Origin: Nymphaea colorata
Taxonomy: Eukaryota; Streptophyta; Magnoliopsida; Nymphaeales; Nymphaeaceae
DNA length: 64,000 bases
Reading direction: 5' to 3'
NCBI RefSeq assembly: GCF_008831285.2
Contig: NC_045138.2
Span: forward strand, 36,075,115 to 36,139,114
This document shows, piece by piece, positions 10,900 through 23,361 of this stretch (the first letter of the stretch is position 1; each line of letters opens with the position of its first letter). Under the pieces are notes generated by a model, which searched no databases, was not told where the DNA came from, and worked only from the letters and a program-made list of their open reading frames with translations. The position numbers and the translations under genes are program-made.

Positions 10900-12725
10900 C
10901 ATATTTTATAGCTGAATGTTTCAAAATTTTAACTTTCAACAAAAACAAATCGACTGTCTTTGGTTTGAGAGATGCACAGACTCCGTCATGAATTTGTAAT
11001 TCTTACATCTTCAATATCATAATCTCAATTCAACCCTTTTTTTTATTTATAAGAAAATTTTGATTTTTTTTTTTATTTGAAAGATGCTTTATTGCATTGT
11101 TCACCATTGAGTCACAAAAATAGTGATTCTCAAGTCAAATCTTTTTTGTGGGTCTAATTTTGTAGTGAAAAATGCTAAATCTGTGGTCAGTTTGATAGAA
11201 CCATGAGCACCACCTTCAATCATACCTCAAAAAAATATTTTGAAATCTTATTGCTTACAGCCCTCAATTAGAAATGAAAACGTAAATCAGCACGCACAAT
11301 GAGCTCAACATCCTTCGCAGCTTTACTCTTGCCATGTTAACAAGCACATAATAGATTAGATTATTAAATACGTCGTTACTTGGCGTATTTATTCGCATGA
11401 AGTTTTTGGGCTTTTGACAAACAAATCATCACGAAGGAAATCCTACTAACAATTTTTTGCGAAAAACCGAGACCAGTTGAAATAATTTTTAAATTGAAGC
11501 ACTATAAAGCTGGCAGAGTTAATTTTAACTGCTAAAATACAAAGAATTCTCATACTTTAAGCTGTTATTTTGTAAAATACTTTTAGTATTTTCGCCAATG
11601 GGATGGGATGGTGGCTGAACAACGTGGCAGCAGCCCAACGCACGGTCTTGATTTCTAGGTACACTCATGTCAGGAAAAGAAAAGAGAGTGTGAGATCGAG
11701 AGAGAATGTAGTTTGTGAAGAATGATTCATTATCAAACTATGTCATGTCCGATCTCATTGAACGCCAGACATTTTTTTCCTTTTGATTCCTCGACATGCT
11801 TCTATCTTGTGCAAATGCATGCCAGATGCATGAAGATAGAAGCTTCCATAGATGCAATAAATTTCGTCCTCTTTTAACAGTTAAATAAGTAAATGTCAAT
11901 CCATTTGTGCTGGTCTCTCCAAGAGAGTGTGTTTCTAAGGTGCTCTTAGTTTCTGCTTTCGTTTGAAATTGGATCTTTTTGTATGCAAGTCTCAAACGTT
12001 CTTTCCATTCTCAAGATTCTTTTTCTACACATATATGATACATGTGGAGTATTTATTTCATTTCGGTCTGCGTTTTGTAAGCCTAGATAAGCGACTCACT
12101 GTAGCCTACACTACTTTATGATTAGACTTGATCTCAGGTGTACGAGCATCTGAAGTTTAAATCCTGCCTTCTACTTTGATATAATACTTCTTACATGGGC
12201 ATGGGTTAATTTAGTCTTTCCTGTAATAGTTAGGTTAACTGGGTGCCTACCTGTGGCTGTAGTCATTAGCATACATTCATAAATATTTGGTAGAAATGCT
12301 TTACCTATGCCACAGTGAGAATTGAAAACTTATTGGACGATGATGATCGACCGAGATGATCATAGAATTCCAATAGCTTAGTCTTTATTTGCTCTGTTCT
12401 AAATTGGCAATGACTTGTTGAACTAGGTCAGTATTGGATTGGATGGTCACCTTTCCGGTCGATGACTTAGGTTAGACATGGAGTGGGAAAAATCTGGAGG
12501 GGCACTAAGTTTCGTTCTTTGTGAAAATCAGAGAATCTGGTATTTAGGCCATGGCGTTTGGTCGTCTCATAAAGACTTTCGTTGCTAATTCCAAATATCA
12601 TAGTAGCCAAAAGACTGGGGAGCGGAAGCTTTTATTTTCTCTTCCTTTCCCTCCCTTTTCAGCTGGTTGGGGCTGTATTTCAGATCCCTGCTAATAGAAT
12701 AATAGTGTCCCCTTTGCGATGATTA
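10900..12725. other. AT-rich intergenic DNA
   Basis: I see no splice-consistent exons, recognisable protein motifs or element ends. Short open frames (for example minus strand 11,738-11,995) show no family resemblance. Confidence 0.5.
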
Positions 12726-12729
12726 TGGG

Positions 12730-13560
12730 AAGCCAAATCCTTCTCGTGGACATCCTTATTTGGCTTTACCAAGAAACCGGAAACCACCAGTAAAAATTTT
12801 CAGGAATAAGGATTTGGGCATGGGAATCAACATGTTGCCGGTCGACTATGTCTGGCCCGGCCAAGCCAGTAAAAGGTCATGCTGCTTGGCCAGCTTAGGC
12901 ATAGTTGGAAGGCATGTGGGATCAATCGGTCGCCGAGTCAAGCATAAAGCAATGCACGTGGAATGTGCAACGCGGTGGTGCAGTGACAAGGCGTTTAAAT
13001 GCATCAAGTTCAGCAGTCCCTTTGGAAGTGCAAGTCCGTCGTTGGGGAATCCAGTGGGTTCCCCACGCGTAGTGTTTGGATACACAAGGGGGTGCGCGTG
13101 GGTTAGGGGCAATTCCCCTAGTGGGCGCATACGCTGCGTTCCACAACCGCGTAGAGTCACGTGGGGGTGAGCAAGTGAATGCTCATTGTCGAGTAGGGCG
13201 ATGGTCGGCCGCCTTACTTAATGACATATAGTCGTCAACTCGCTTCGGCTGGGGACTTCCTCCCAAGGAAAGTCTACCCCCACCTAGATTTCGTTTGGAT
13301 GTAGATAGGCACTTGGAAGAATGGCAAAGTTCTGACAGGGCCTCATGGCCACGGCTTGCCGATGGTCGACAATGGGTTAAACCTGGGTGATGGTGTGCCG
13401 AGTGCTTAGCACTCCTCGTCTAGTCCACAGTCCCGAAGAAACGATGAATGCTTCCGCTAACTTAAAAGATGAGTCAGGCTGGCCGAAGGCTTTGGGGAAC
13501 GCCTTCGGCGTCGCGCGGGTCGGAGAAACTCGGCCCGTGACACAACACGTCCTATTTTTA
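12730..13560. other. GC-rich block of unknown nature
   Basis: Base composition changes abruptly to GC-rich inside AT-rich flanks. A 9-bp inverted repeat (AAGCCAAAT / ATTTGGCTT, near 12,731-12,766) marks the left side. The block contains a 136-codon plus-strand frame (12,760-13,170) and opposing frames that are equally long. None has recognisable motifs, so the frames are probably a by-product of GC content. It could be the non-coding remnant of a transposon; I found no ends. Confidence 0.4.
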
Positions 13561-13974
13561 TCTATGTATTTGCTACCAAGCCCGGTCTTCTTCTCTGATA
13601 TTGCGAACTAGGAGATAATAGTTGCCGTTGATGGCAGGCATTAGATAACAGGATTAGACATCTGCATTTAGGACGACGAGATTCAAAGGGGAAGAAACAA
13701 TCACAATCATTTTTGCGTCCACACTGGATTGATTGCTTGGGCGATGGCATCTCAATCTGAAAGGCCTCGATTGGATGACAAGGGAAAAAAAATGGTTACA
13801 AAGAAATTTCGATCCTAAACAAGGTCTTTCAAGCCTTTTTTTTTTTGTCAAGAAAAAGGAAAACAAATGGCAGCTATTTTTTTTCGGCCACTCATCAGCT
13901 GGGAAACGGGCCGGTTGTGCTCAGTTTTGTCAGGCCACCCCGTTTCTTCAGGTAGATACATGAATGCACATGCA

Positions 13975-13975
<1 letters not shown>

Positions 13976-13998
<23 letters not shown>
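13976..13998. repeat. AT dinucleotide microsatellite
   Basis: A run of alternating T and A of roughly 20 bp, followed by a GTATATAT variation, in intergenic DNA. Confidence 0.85.
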
Positions 13999-14005
<7 letters not shown>

Positions 14006-14275
14006 TTCCAGAATGTGTTGCATTATTTGGTCCATGTAATTTACATACTTTAAAGTCTAATTTCAGATTTTATAGCCTTATTTTAACATAAGTAGGCGTA
14101 TCTTTTGCTCTTGTTTTTGCGGTCTGTTTTTGTATTTAGGGAACCTCTTGTCCCCAAATTTTGTTATATATTCTCATTTTATCGGCTAACATAAATAGGC
14201 GTTAAACAAGTAGCTGCTATATATCTAGTATTATAAATTTGTAGCTGTATAATATACAACATATATATCACATAA

Positions 14276-14280
14276 TAATA
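14276..14280. repeat. Left target-site duplication (TAATA)
   Basis: TAATA directly precedes the left LTR and is repeated exactly at 19,228-19,232 directly after the right LTR, as expected for LTR-element integration. Confidence 0.85.
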
Positions 14281-14815
14281 TGTGAAAAAGAGGAACTAAG
14301 GAAGAAGAAAAGAGAAGATTTTACATAGTTCAGTGTAAATTTACCTACGTCCACCAGAGGGGTCCTTCCACCATGTGTGGTGGAGAGACTTTTCCACTAT
14401 TTATAATGTTTACACCTTATACTTCTCCTTGATCTTAGGAGAGATTACATCCTTATCTTAATTGCTCTTATGAGTTGTACATGAATCCTTAATATGATTG
14501 TCGGTTTTAGATTGACTTGCTTTGTTCGGTTGTTGCCTTTCTGGATCGCCATCTTCCTTAGTAATGGTGGCTGATTTGCCTTGGTCATTTTCTGTTTTAA
14601 TAACCAACACACTCCTCCTTGGATGAATCTTCCCCAAATCATCATGAATATCTGCAGCTATCTTGCCTCTATTATCTCCTGCATTAATATCCAATGTGAT
14701 CCCACTAATATCCAATGCAATCCGTGGCCTGGCTGATTTAGCCTTTGTTGTAACTGACGCAGTCTGCATTCTTCCCAATCTTGCCAATTGGTGATTATCA
14801 TCCTTATCCGTTTCA
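14281..14815 (-). repeat. Left LTR (3' LTR) of the Copia element
   Basis: It starts TG and ends CA and aligns along its whole length with 18,665-19,227. It is about 535 bp long. Next to it, inside the element, is a purine tract on the minus strand. Confidence 0.92.
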
Positions 14816-14827
14816 TCCCCCCTCAAA
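14816..14827 (-). other. Polypurine tract of the Copia element
   Basis: The minus strand reads TTTGAGGGGGGA immediately before the 3' LTR, the expected position and composition for plus-strand priming. Confidence 0.75.
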
Positions 14828-17800
14828 CTGAGCGGGGCTTTAGTGATGCCCAGTTTGGCGCGAAGTGTATTGAAAAAGTTGCCTGACAGTGCCTTGGTGA
14901 ATATATCAGCAAGTTGTTAGAAAGAAGACACAAAATGAGTAGTAAGCTGACCAAGCGCAACCTTTTCACGAATGAAGTGATAATCGAATTCGACATGTTT
15001 CATGTGAGGGTAGAATATTGGCTTAATAGAAACCTGTAGCGCAGACATATTATCACAATATAAGGTAGGTGCAGAGGCCAAGCATATTCCAAGATCTTTC
15101 AAGATATATGTAATCCACATAAGTTCAGCGGCTGCAGATGCCATAGAGCGATACTCAGCTTTAGTCGTAGATCGAGCAACAATAGGCCGTTTCTTAGCAG
15201 TCCAAGAGATACAATTTGTGCCGATGAAGGTGCAATAACCGGTAGTAGAGCGTCGAGTGTCTAGACATCCTGCCCAATCAGAGTCAGAGAAAGCATGAAG
15301 CCGAAAATCCCTCTGAGGAGAAAGAATACAACCATTAGAAATGGTGCCATGAATGCAGCGAAGTATACACTTCACAAGTTGGAAATGACTATTCTTTGGT
15401 GTCTGCTGACATAATTAACACTGAACGATATGTCAGGTCGAGTGAATGTCAAGTATTGTAGTCCTCAAACTAAACTCTAAAATAAGGTTGGATCTGGAAA
15501 AAGTTTATCATCACTAGGAGGTTGATAGTGTTGAATCAAAGGAGTGATGACAGGTTTGCAACTGAGCAGTTTCGCACGTTCTGGTAGATTGAAGGCTTAT
15601 CGTTTTTTATTTAAGAAGAGTCCAGAACGGGTTCGAACAACTTCTATACCCAAAAAATGATGAAGATATCCAAGATCTTTCATGGCGAATATAGTACTAA
15701 GCTCATTAACAAACTCTTGAAGAAGGATGTTGTTGCTCTCTATTAATATGATGTCATCAACATAGAGGAGGAGAAAAATAGTACCTTGGGCTTCTCGATT
15801 GACGAAGAAGGAGGAATCAGAGATGCTTGTATAAAACCCTTTTGTCAATAAGAATGAACCAAAGCAATCATAACAAGCTCGAGGAGCCTGGCGAAGTCCA
15901 TAAAGTGCTCAATGAAGATAACAGACGTGCATTGGTTTGGACGTATCAACGAACCTTGGAGGCTGTTCAATAAAAACTATTTGATCTAAGTTGCCATGGA
16001 GGAACGCATTTTTGACGTCTAGCTGCCTGATGTCCCAATTGTTGGTTAATGCAATGGTGAGGACGATGTGAATTGTAGCCAGTTTAATAACATGAGAGAA
16101 AGTTTCCATAAAATCAATGCCCAGGATTTGATTGAACTCGCGACCGACGAGTCTGGCCTTCAAGCGTTACCATCGCTTTTCATTTTTGTTTTGAAAACCC
16201 AGCGTGTACTTACCACATTCATGTTTGACTGCCGAGGAACGAGAGTCCAAGTCTTACAGTGCTGAAGGACATTTAGTTCTTCTTTCATTGCTGTCACCCA
16301 ACCATCATGCATTAAGGCTTCTTTCACTGTTTTGGGTTCTAGTGGAATACTCACAGTGAGAAAATATCGAGGATTGGGTTTGGTAACACCAGCCTTTGCT
16401 CGAGTAACCATGGCATGAGAATTTGATGAAGTACGAGGAATATGAATGGACTCGTCATGTGCTTTCCTTGTTGTATCAGCATTCATTGGAGATAACTCAG
16501 CTGGTGTGAGGATTAGACTTTCTTGATGTGAGGGCTCATCATACGAAGACGTCAATTCTCCTGTGGTTGGTTGATGCGTGGAAGATGCAGAAACATTCAA
16601 AATAGCCAAACTAGTTGGTGACGCCTCTTGAGTTGGAATCTCTTCATGATGCATACGAGCAGAGGTATCATAAGAGTCAACATGTTGTCTATCAGGCAAT
16701 GCAATAACGTCATGAGAAGGCTCTGTCCAATCATTGAAGGTGGCAGAATGCAGCTGCAGTTCAACCTTTGAGAATAATATTTCAGGCTTGTGATAAGGAA
16801 AATAAGCTTCATCAAATGCAACATGTGGTGATATATATATTTGACCAGTAGGAGGATATAGACATCGATAGCCTTTATGAATAGAACTATACCCCAAAAA
16901 GACACAGGGTAATGATCTTGGCTCAAATTTATGTTTGGTATAATCTCTCAAGTAAGGAAAACAACGACTCCCAAACATACGAAGGCATGAATAATCTGGT
17001 TTTTTTCTAAACACACACTCAAAAAGTGATTTCATATGCAAGGTGGGAGTAGGAGGCCGATTGATCAACCACACAGCCGTTAGGAAGGCATCGACCCAAT
17101 ATTTCATGGGTACGTGAGAGTGAAACATCATGGTGAGGCCTAATTCAACGATGGACCGGTGTCGCCATTCAGCCAGCCCGTTTTGTGGTGGCGTTTTGGG
17201 GCATGACTTAATATGTTGAATGTCATTGTTTCACAAATAAGTTTCTAAGATACGGCTATTAAATTCAACCTCTTCATTAGTCTGGAAAATTTTTAACTTG
17301 GTCCCAAATTGTCGTTCAACTAATTTATGGAAATCCATAAATACTTGGCAAAGTTCAGATTTGTGCCGGAGAGGATATAACCAAACAAATCTTGTAGCCT
17401 CATCAACAAATATAGCATAAAATTGAAATTTTTGTGAAGACATGATGGGGGCTGGTCCACATAAATCACAATGAATACGTTCCAGGAAAACTTGAGAATG
17501 TTCTTCTACTGGAAGAAATGGCAACTGACACATCTTGGTGATTTGACAACTAGAACAAATTGCCATTCTTGATTGAGGTCCACTCACCTCAGTGTTATTT
17601 TTGCTAACAAGAAAATCAACTATATGACAATGAGGATGGCCCAAACATTGATGCCACATCTCTTTATTTGTTGACTAAAATCTACTGAAAAAGAAAACTG
17701 CATGTTGTTGATCCTTGAGTGTCTCTTGGAACGCATAAAGTTCTCCAGCTCTACTGCCTGATGCTATCAGTCGGTTGTTCCTCTTGTCCTTAACAAAAAA

Positions 17801-18091
17801 CCCATCAGCATAGAATTGAAAAACATATCGATATTCACATGTTAACTGGCTGACTGAGACTAAATTCTTGTTAATTTGAAGCACAACTAGCAAGTTGTTG
17901 AGAATAAGACGTCTTTCTCTGTTTTAGATATCAGCATTTCCAATATGAGTGACATTCAATTTGTCACCATTTCCTACCATAATTTGATCATTACCATGAT
18001 ACTGAGTAAAGTTTGTAAGGTTACCTGGATCAGATGTTATATGCGTGGACACGCTTGTATCGGGAAACCATTTGTTATCTTGACCGTCCTG

Positions 18092-18198
18092 TAAGAAAAA
18101 AAGCTTATCTATTGCTGATTACAACTGTGGCTGCAAGCTCGTCACAAATTTTCTTGAACCCACAGATGTAATCAGCAATAGATAAGCTTTTTTTCTTA
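18092..18198. repeat. 39-bp inverted repeat (hairpin) within the Copia element
   Basis: Arms 18,092-18,130 and 18,160-18,198 are complementary over 39 positions with one mismatch, separated by a 29-nt loop. They share GCTTATCTATTGCTGATTAC. It lies near the gag / protease boundary. Confidence 0.85.
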
Positions 18199-18645
18199 TA
18201 AGTCTGAAGTTTTTGCATAAGCAGGTGTTCCCTCTCTTGATATTTATGAGAAAAATGAGTGTTTCATGCCTCTTTAGAGGTCTGAAGGCCAATAATCGTG
18301 CCCATGACCTCTTCTGGGAGAGTGCCGGTGATCCATCCACGCAATAGTCGATCTGATTTTCGCCATGCTTGATAGATTGGATTCACTCGTTTCTCCACCG
18401 TACCATCTTTCCTGGTACGCTTGATTGTGGGTTCAGGTGCAGTCGTCTCTCCCTCAATGAGCTCAGTCATATCTTGGCTTTCAATGAGCCCAAGCAGTTG
18501 AGTTTTCCATATCAAGAAATTGGTTTAGTTCAACTTAATAGTCACAAAATTTTCGACGTTTAAGTTGTAAGGGTATGGGTAAGGGGAGGTCACGGTGGAA
18601 GCCATTGAGAAAATACGAGAACTTGAAGAGACTCACGGCCCAAGA

Positions 18646-18664
18646 CCCTATTGCTTTTATACCA
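18646..18664 (-). other. Primer-binding site of the Copia element
   Basis: The minus strand reads TGGTATAAAAGCAATAGGG directly after the 5' LTR. It resembles the plant initiator-methionyl-tRNA-type site TGGTATCAGAGC with a few mismatches. Confidence 0.75.
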
Positions 18665-19227
18665 TGTGAAAAAGAAGAACTAAGGAAGAAGAAAAGAGAA
18701 GATTTTACGTGGTTCAGTGTAAATTCACCTACGTCCACCAGAGGGGTCCTTTCACCATGTGTGGTGGAGAGGTTTTTCCACTATTTATAATGCTTACACC
18801 TTAGACTTCTCCTTGATCTTAGGAGAGATTACATTCTTATCTAATTGCTCTTATGAGCTGTACAAAAATCCTTAGTAATTGCTCTTATGAGCTGTACAAG
18901 AATCCTTAATATGATTGTGGGTTTTGGATTGACTTGCTTTGTTAGGGTGTTGCTTTTCTGGATCCGCCATCTTCCTTAGTAACCGTAGCTGATTTGCCTT
19001 TGTCATTTTCTGTTTTAATAACCAACGCACTCTTCCTTGGATGAATCTTCCCCAAATCATAGTGAATATCTATCTTGCCTCCATTATCTCCTGCATTAAT
19101 ATTCAATGTAATCCCATTAATATCCAATGCAATCGGTGGCGTGGCTGATTTAGCCTTTGTTGTAACTGACGCAATCTTCGTTCTTGCCAATCTTGCCAAT
19201 TGGTGATTATCATTCTTATCCGTTTCA
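18665..19227 (-). repeat. Right LTR (5' LTR) of the Copia element
   Basis: It starts TG and ends CA and is about 563 bp long. It is longer than the left LTR mainly through an internal duplication of about 30 bp that repeats ATTGCTCTTATGAGCTGTAC near 18,840-18,900. Confidence 0.92.
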
Positions 19228-19232
19228 TAATA
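19228..19232. repeat. Right target-site duplication (TAATA)
   Basis: An exact copy of 14,276-14,280, directly abutting the right LTR. Confidence 0.85.
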
Positions 19233-19620
19233 GTGGTCGGTAAGTGAAGGTGCAGAGCGCGAACATCCAACTGTCATAAACTGGGTTGGGGAAAAAGGTT
19301 GTAGACCTGACAGCAACCAATCCATTCAAGGAACCAGAAACCTGTAAGCGATCAAAAATTGTCCAACCAGCAGCTTCGCTTTTAGCAAAGAACACTGCCA
19401 CGAGGATCATTTTTTAATTACAGCAACCAATCCATTCAAGGAACCAGAAACCTGTAAGCGATCAAAAATTGTCCAACCGGCACTGGACGTGGGCATTTAG
19501 CATGAAGGAAGGATCGATACAAAGACATTTCGATGGCATAACGCTGGAGCAGGTAAAACATTACACAATGACATCCACTTCAAACAGTACAAACAAAATG
19601 CACACTTGAGCGGTGGGATT
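19233..19620 (-). repeat. Duplicated 3'-flank segment, copy B (inverted)
   Basis: The reverse complement matches 258-300 and 633-865 at the left edge. It carries an internal tandem duplication: a 58-bp stretch at 19,311-19,368 recurs unchanged at 19,421-19,478. The Copia target duplication TAATA sits at its boundary, so the element inserted next to or into this copy. Confidence 0.65.
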
Positions 19621-21545
19621 AGCCTCTCACTTACCCGAAGCTTTTTGATTCTTACAAGCAGACAAATAAACCTGGTTTGTGTTTAAGCCAGTTTTGGTCT
19701 GCCAAACATACATATGATTTGAGTTTTAACCTCATTCTCCTCCAAAACTAGGTTCATCGAAATGACATGAACTTTTTTTTATTGTGGCTGCTGGTGTCAG
19801 TTACAGTGTTGGGCATATACTGCCCTCGCATTAATAGGTTTATTGTATGGAAGGAGGAGAAAAGATACGTGGTTGATGCACGATGTCTGCCGTGCGTTCA
19901 TGGGGAGAGAGGCTTTTGGCAGGTAGAGTTGAGAAACATGTGGATGATATTATGTAGGAATATTTTGGCTGATTTCATAATAAGCTTAAGCAATAAGATT
20001 TTATTCCCGATCATGTTTATTTTTTTATTTTAATGCAAAAACGGAAAGGCGCATCTTTTCTTGTCTCTTTATCTCAGGTTCTCATTTCACCTTTCCTAGT
20101 TATTGTTTGTGTACTTTTTGGGTCCACTATCTCTCAGGCTTTCACATTTATGTTCATCTTCATTCCCATCATGAAACCTTATCTCAATTAAAAGGAGGTT
20201 GGCTTTATGAGCTTTGCTTTCTCCTTCCCTTTAAAATCTAAAATTTCATCTCTAGTTTTCTTGGTCCTGCGTTCAGTGTTTGCTTCCTAGTCATTAGTAG
20301 CTTCTTTCGGTTGGAAAGTCCTCAGCAGCTCCTTTCACTTTTATCATCACTTCTATGATGAAGCTTCGGTTGTAAAGCCATAATGTGTGTTTTCTGTTCG
20401 TCTGCTTAATAGTAAGGAGACTCGTGCTTCACATCCCCTGTTTTATATGTATCCGACTCGTCCTACAAGGGAGAGAGAGTGGGATTTATTTCTTTCCCAT
20501 ATATCTGACTCATCTGCAACTCGCGCGTGCAAGAGAGACTGATTGAGAAGTTTTTTTAATACTGTGGTTTGTTAGAAAAGTAGATCCATTTGTTTTATAG
20601 AGTACAATATTTTCAGTTCGTAAAGACGTTAGGGGACTGAAATTTGCATGTTCAGAGCCTCGGAAAAGGCACACTCGTAGCTGCGGCCTAAGTTAGCATT
20701 CTAGGGTGCGCAATAGATAGATGGTTTGAGCCGTTAAGGATTCCGTTTCTCGTGCGAGAGTTTTTGAGACACAAATCTTTTCGGATTGTAGATGACTGGA
20801 AGTGGCTTTTTGGCCTCTTTAATACACGATCATTCTACTTCTCTTCCTTTCCGCTTAGAGCCTATGCGCGTCTACCTGCCACTTTTGCCAAGCACTAGAG
20901 ACAGGTCGGTCCAGATCATCTAGCAATCAGTGGTTAAGCTGGGGCCTTGCACTTGGCTTTAGCTCGATTCTCCTTGGTTGGTTAAGTGTTTTTGTGTTCA
21001 TTGATTGCACGAGGCTCCTGGGTTTTGACGCTGCTGCCCACGTTCCCAAAGGCACTTGCTTCGTGCTTTTTGCCCTGCCAAGGGACACACCCGGACTCTT
21101 TGAATCTAATAAGATCGGATCCATCTGTCTCTCCATATGATAAAACAATTTTCTGCCAGATTCCGAGTCGAAACCCACCGACCCTCCCTCTGGCTGCCCG
21201 TGCATTCACTGTTTGGCCTTTGAAAAAAGCATGCAAAAGAAACCGACCCATCGTTTAGCCGAGCCTATCAAGTTCCTGTTCCTGCATCGAACCTCATTAA
21301 TGTTGCTGTCAAAAAACCATGCTTCAGGGACCAGTTCATCACTGAAAAGCAAGCCAAAAGTTGGAAAAAAAAGGCATCTTCTTATAGCTAGGCTTTTATT
21401 CTGGTTCTCCTTGAGGGGGCAGGGGGCGTTGTTCAGACCAGTTCCTAGCGTTGTACCTTGTGGTATGGGGCCCCTTTGGGAGAGGAGAGATCACGCTGTT
21501 TGTGGCAGAGTTCAGATGGGTCACTGCCCTAGTAGGTGGTAGGGT

Positions 21546-21569
21546 CCCCCCCCCCCCCCCCCCCCCCCC
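21546..21569. repeat. C24 homopolymer
   Basis: An uninterrupted run of 24 cytosines, exceptionally long for plant DNA. It creates a polyproline or polyglycine frame on either strand, so open frames crossing it are not evidence of a gene. Confidence 0.9.
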
Positions 21570-23361
21570 TAGTTTCTTTAAGCAAGATGCATTTAAGTGG
21601 GCGGCTGGGTGTACCGACTGCTTCCTGACGGCCGGGATGATTCGAGACACCGAGTAGTTGTTTCCTATACTTTCACGATCGAGGTCGAGGCCGCTGCAAA
21701 AACTGAACCTAAATTTATCCTCCTTTATTCTACGATTATGATAATCTTTATCCAGGGAAGGATTCTCAGGCTATGCTGGACGCACATAAGTCCCACGTCA
21801 CTTGAAACTTTTTTTTTTGTTTTTTTGTTTTATTTCCCAGATGATGCTGCGGTATCTAATTCTTAGTTATTGCTGCGACTTCTATATGTGTCACAGAGAT
21901 CGTTGTTGAGAAACTATTTTCAACATCTAAATCAATGGAGTTGATCATGAACTGGAAACGGTAAAACATCTGGTAAAAGAAAATTAGAAAAGAGCGACAA
22001 ATGCATGAAGAGACATGTGGGCTTTAGATCTTCCCTTCAAGCCAATATGTTGGTTAAATCGTTTTGAAAACGTAAACTAGGTTGGAGAGAGGGAGTTAAT
22101 TTTACGATTGACCCACACAGAAGAGAAGAAGCACCTATGTCGGGGGCAGTGGTCCTTGGATACCCATTCTATTCGTAGGGGGCTTTTATTTACCTAGGTT
22201 TTCTCCCACTCATGTACAATAGTGCTAGTGGGAGTTTTTAATGTGGCAAATCCAATATACCAATTTAATAGCGTATGGCATTAGCGAGTTAGCATGGCTA
22301 TAAATTGTGAAGATGACCAATCCTGTTGTAAAGTAGGAGGAAGCTTTATTATTTAATTGTGAATAATTTACGCACCTTCATCAATAGAGAATGTTAAAAG
22401 TCAACACGCTGAACGATCTCTATAATAATAGATACTGTGAGTCCTGCAGGATTCGGTACACAGCTTCTATCGAAGGTCCCTTTTGCCAGCTTTCATTTAT
22501 TATCAATCTGAAGCGTATGCCACCTCTGCTTCCCTCAATAAATTACCGAAAAAAATAATAATAATACCAGTCCCTGTCTTATGTTTTGGATTTATGCACT
22601 TTTATTTTTGGTGGCATCAAAGCATCCATCGAGATTTCTTCTGTAGCAAGAATTCTTTACTTGCCTTAGGTGAAGAATAATATGAAAAAAAATTAAAGGA
22701 ATCTGGATGCTATCGTTGAAGTTTTTCCACAGCCCATGACACATTGCCAGGCGGGAGCTGAGGGAGAGTAATTTCCGGTACCAGCACTGCCATATGGCAG
22801 ATCAATGTTTCTCAAGTAAGGGGATGTTGCTTTCACCTTGACAATGCACTGTCCATCTGTATGATCCAGAAGGATGGCAAGGGGCCCTCGTTCGGTCCTC
22901 TTCAATGCTCAGAAATCGAACAACAGTTCAAAAGGGAGGGATTAAGCGCGACAGCTTTGTGCTTGACCGCCTCTAGTTATCCTTTAGCTTACCACACAGT
23001 TGTTCGTTCGGATTGGTTGCTTGCGGTAGACCCTACGTAAGGCTCATCATCTCCAGATCTTGCGCGTCCCTTTCTTCTAGCAGGACAGTAGTGGTTTCCT
23101 AGGTGCCAGCTCTATTTCGCTGGGCTTTGTTTATTGCTCGTAGATAATATTTTCGAGAACGGTCTTGATATTCCACCTCACAATCCATACACAGAGAAGG
23201 TTGGATTAAATTCATGGTGTATTTGTGCTAAACCTGGCTTTCAGACAACAGGAAATTCCGTGATACTTAGGAGCTGAAGCCATTAAAATCTGTATTTTCT
23301 TATCGTGTTTTCTTGCATAAACGGCTAGATTCTCATCCTCACTTGCTCGGGTCCTTCCATC

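Larger units (their letters stand above)
14281..19227 (-). mobile_element. Copia LTR-retrotransposon, structurally complete but coding-defective
   Basis: About 4.95 kb lies between paired LTRs with a perfect 5-bp target duplication. On the minus strand the order is 5' LTR (right), primer site, gag-like region (about 18.5-18.1 kb), protease/pre-integrase and integrase (about 17.9-16.9 kb), reverse transcriptase (about 16.5-15.6 kb, with LLLYVDDIIL) and RNase H (about 15.4-14.9 kb, with SDSDWAGCLDTRRSTTGYC). This gag-PR-INT-RT-RH order, with INT before RT, defines Copia. The coding region is a fossil with several breaks, so it cannot be autonomous. The LTRs differ by scattered substitutions and small indels, implying an insertion that is neither brand new nor ancient. 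Confidence 0.95.

Noticed and set aside
10465-10911. 148-codon plus-strand frame
   Set aside because: Antisense to RPL30 exons 1-2 and its promoter; no motif of its own.
12760-13170. 136-codon plus-strand open frame
   Set aside because: Equally long frames occur on the opposite strand of the same GC-rich block, and none has a recognisable motif; open by composition.
21213-21657. Overlapping frames with polyproline or polyglycine runs
   Set aside because: The runs are the C24 homopolymer; no protein motif is present.
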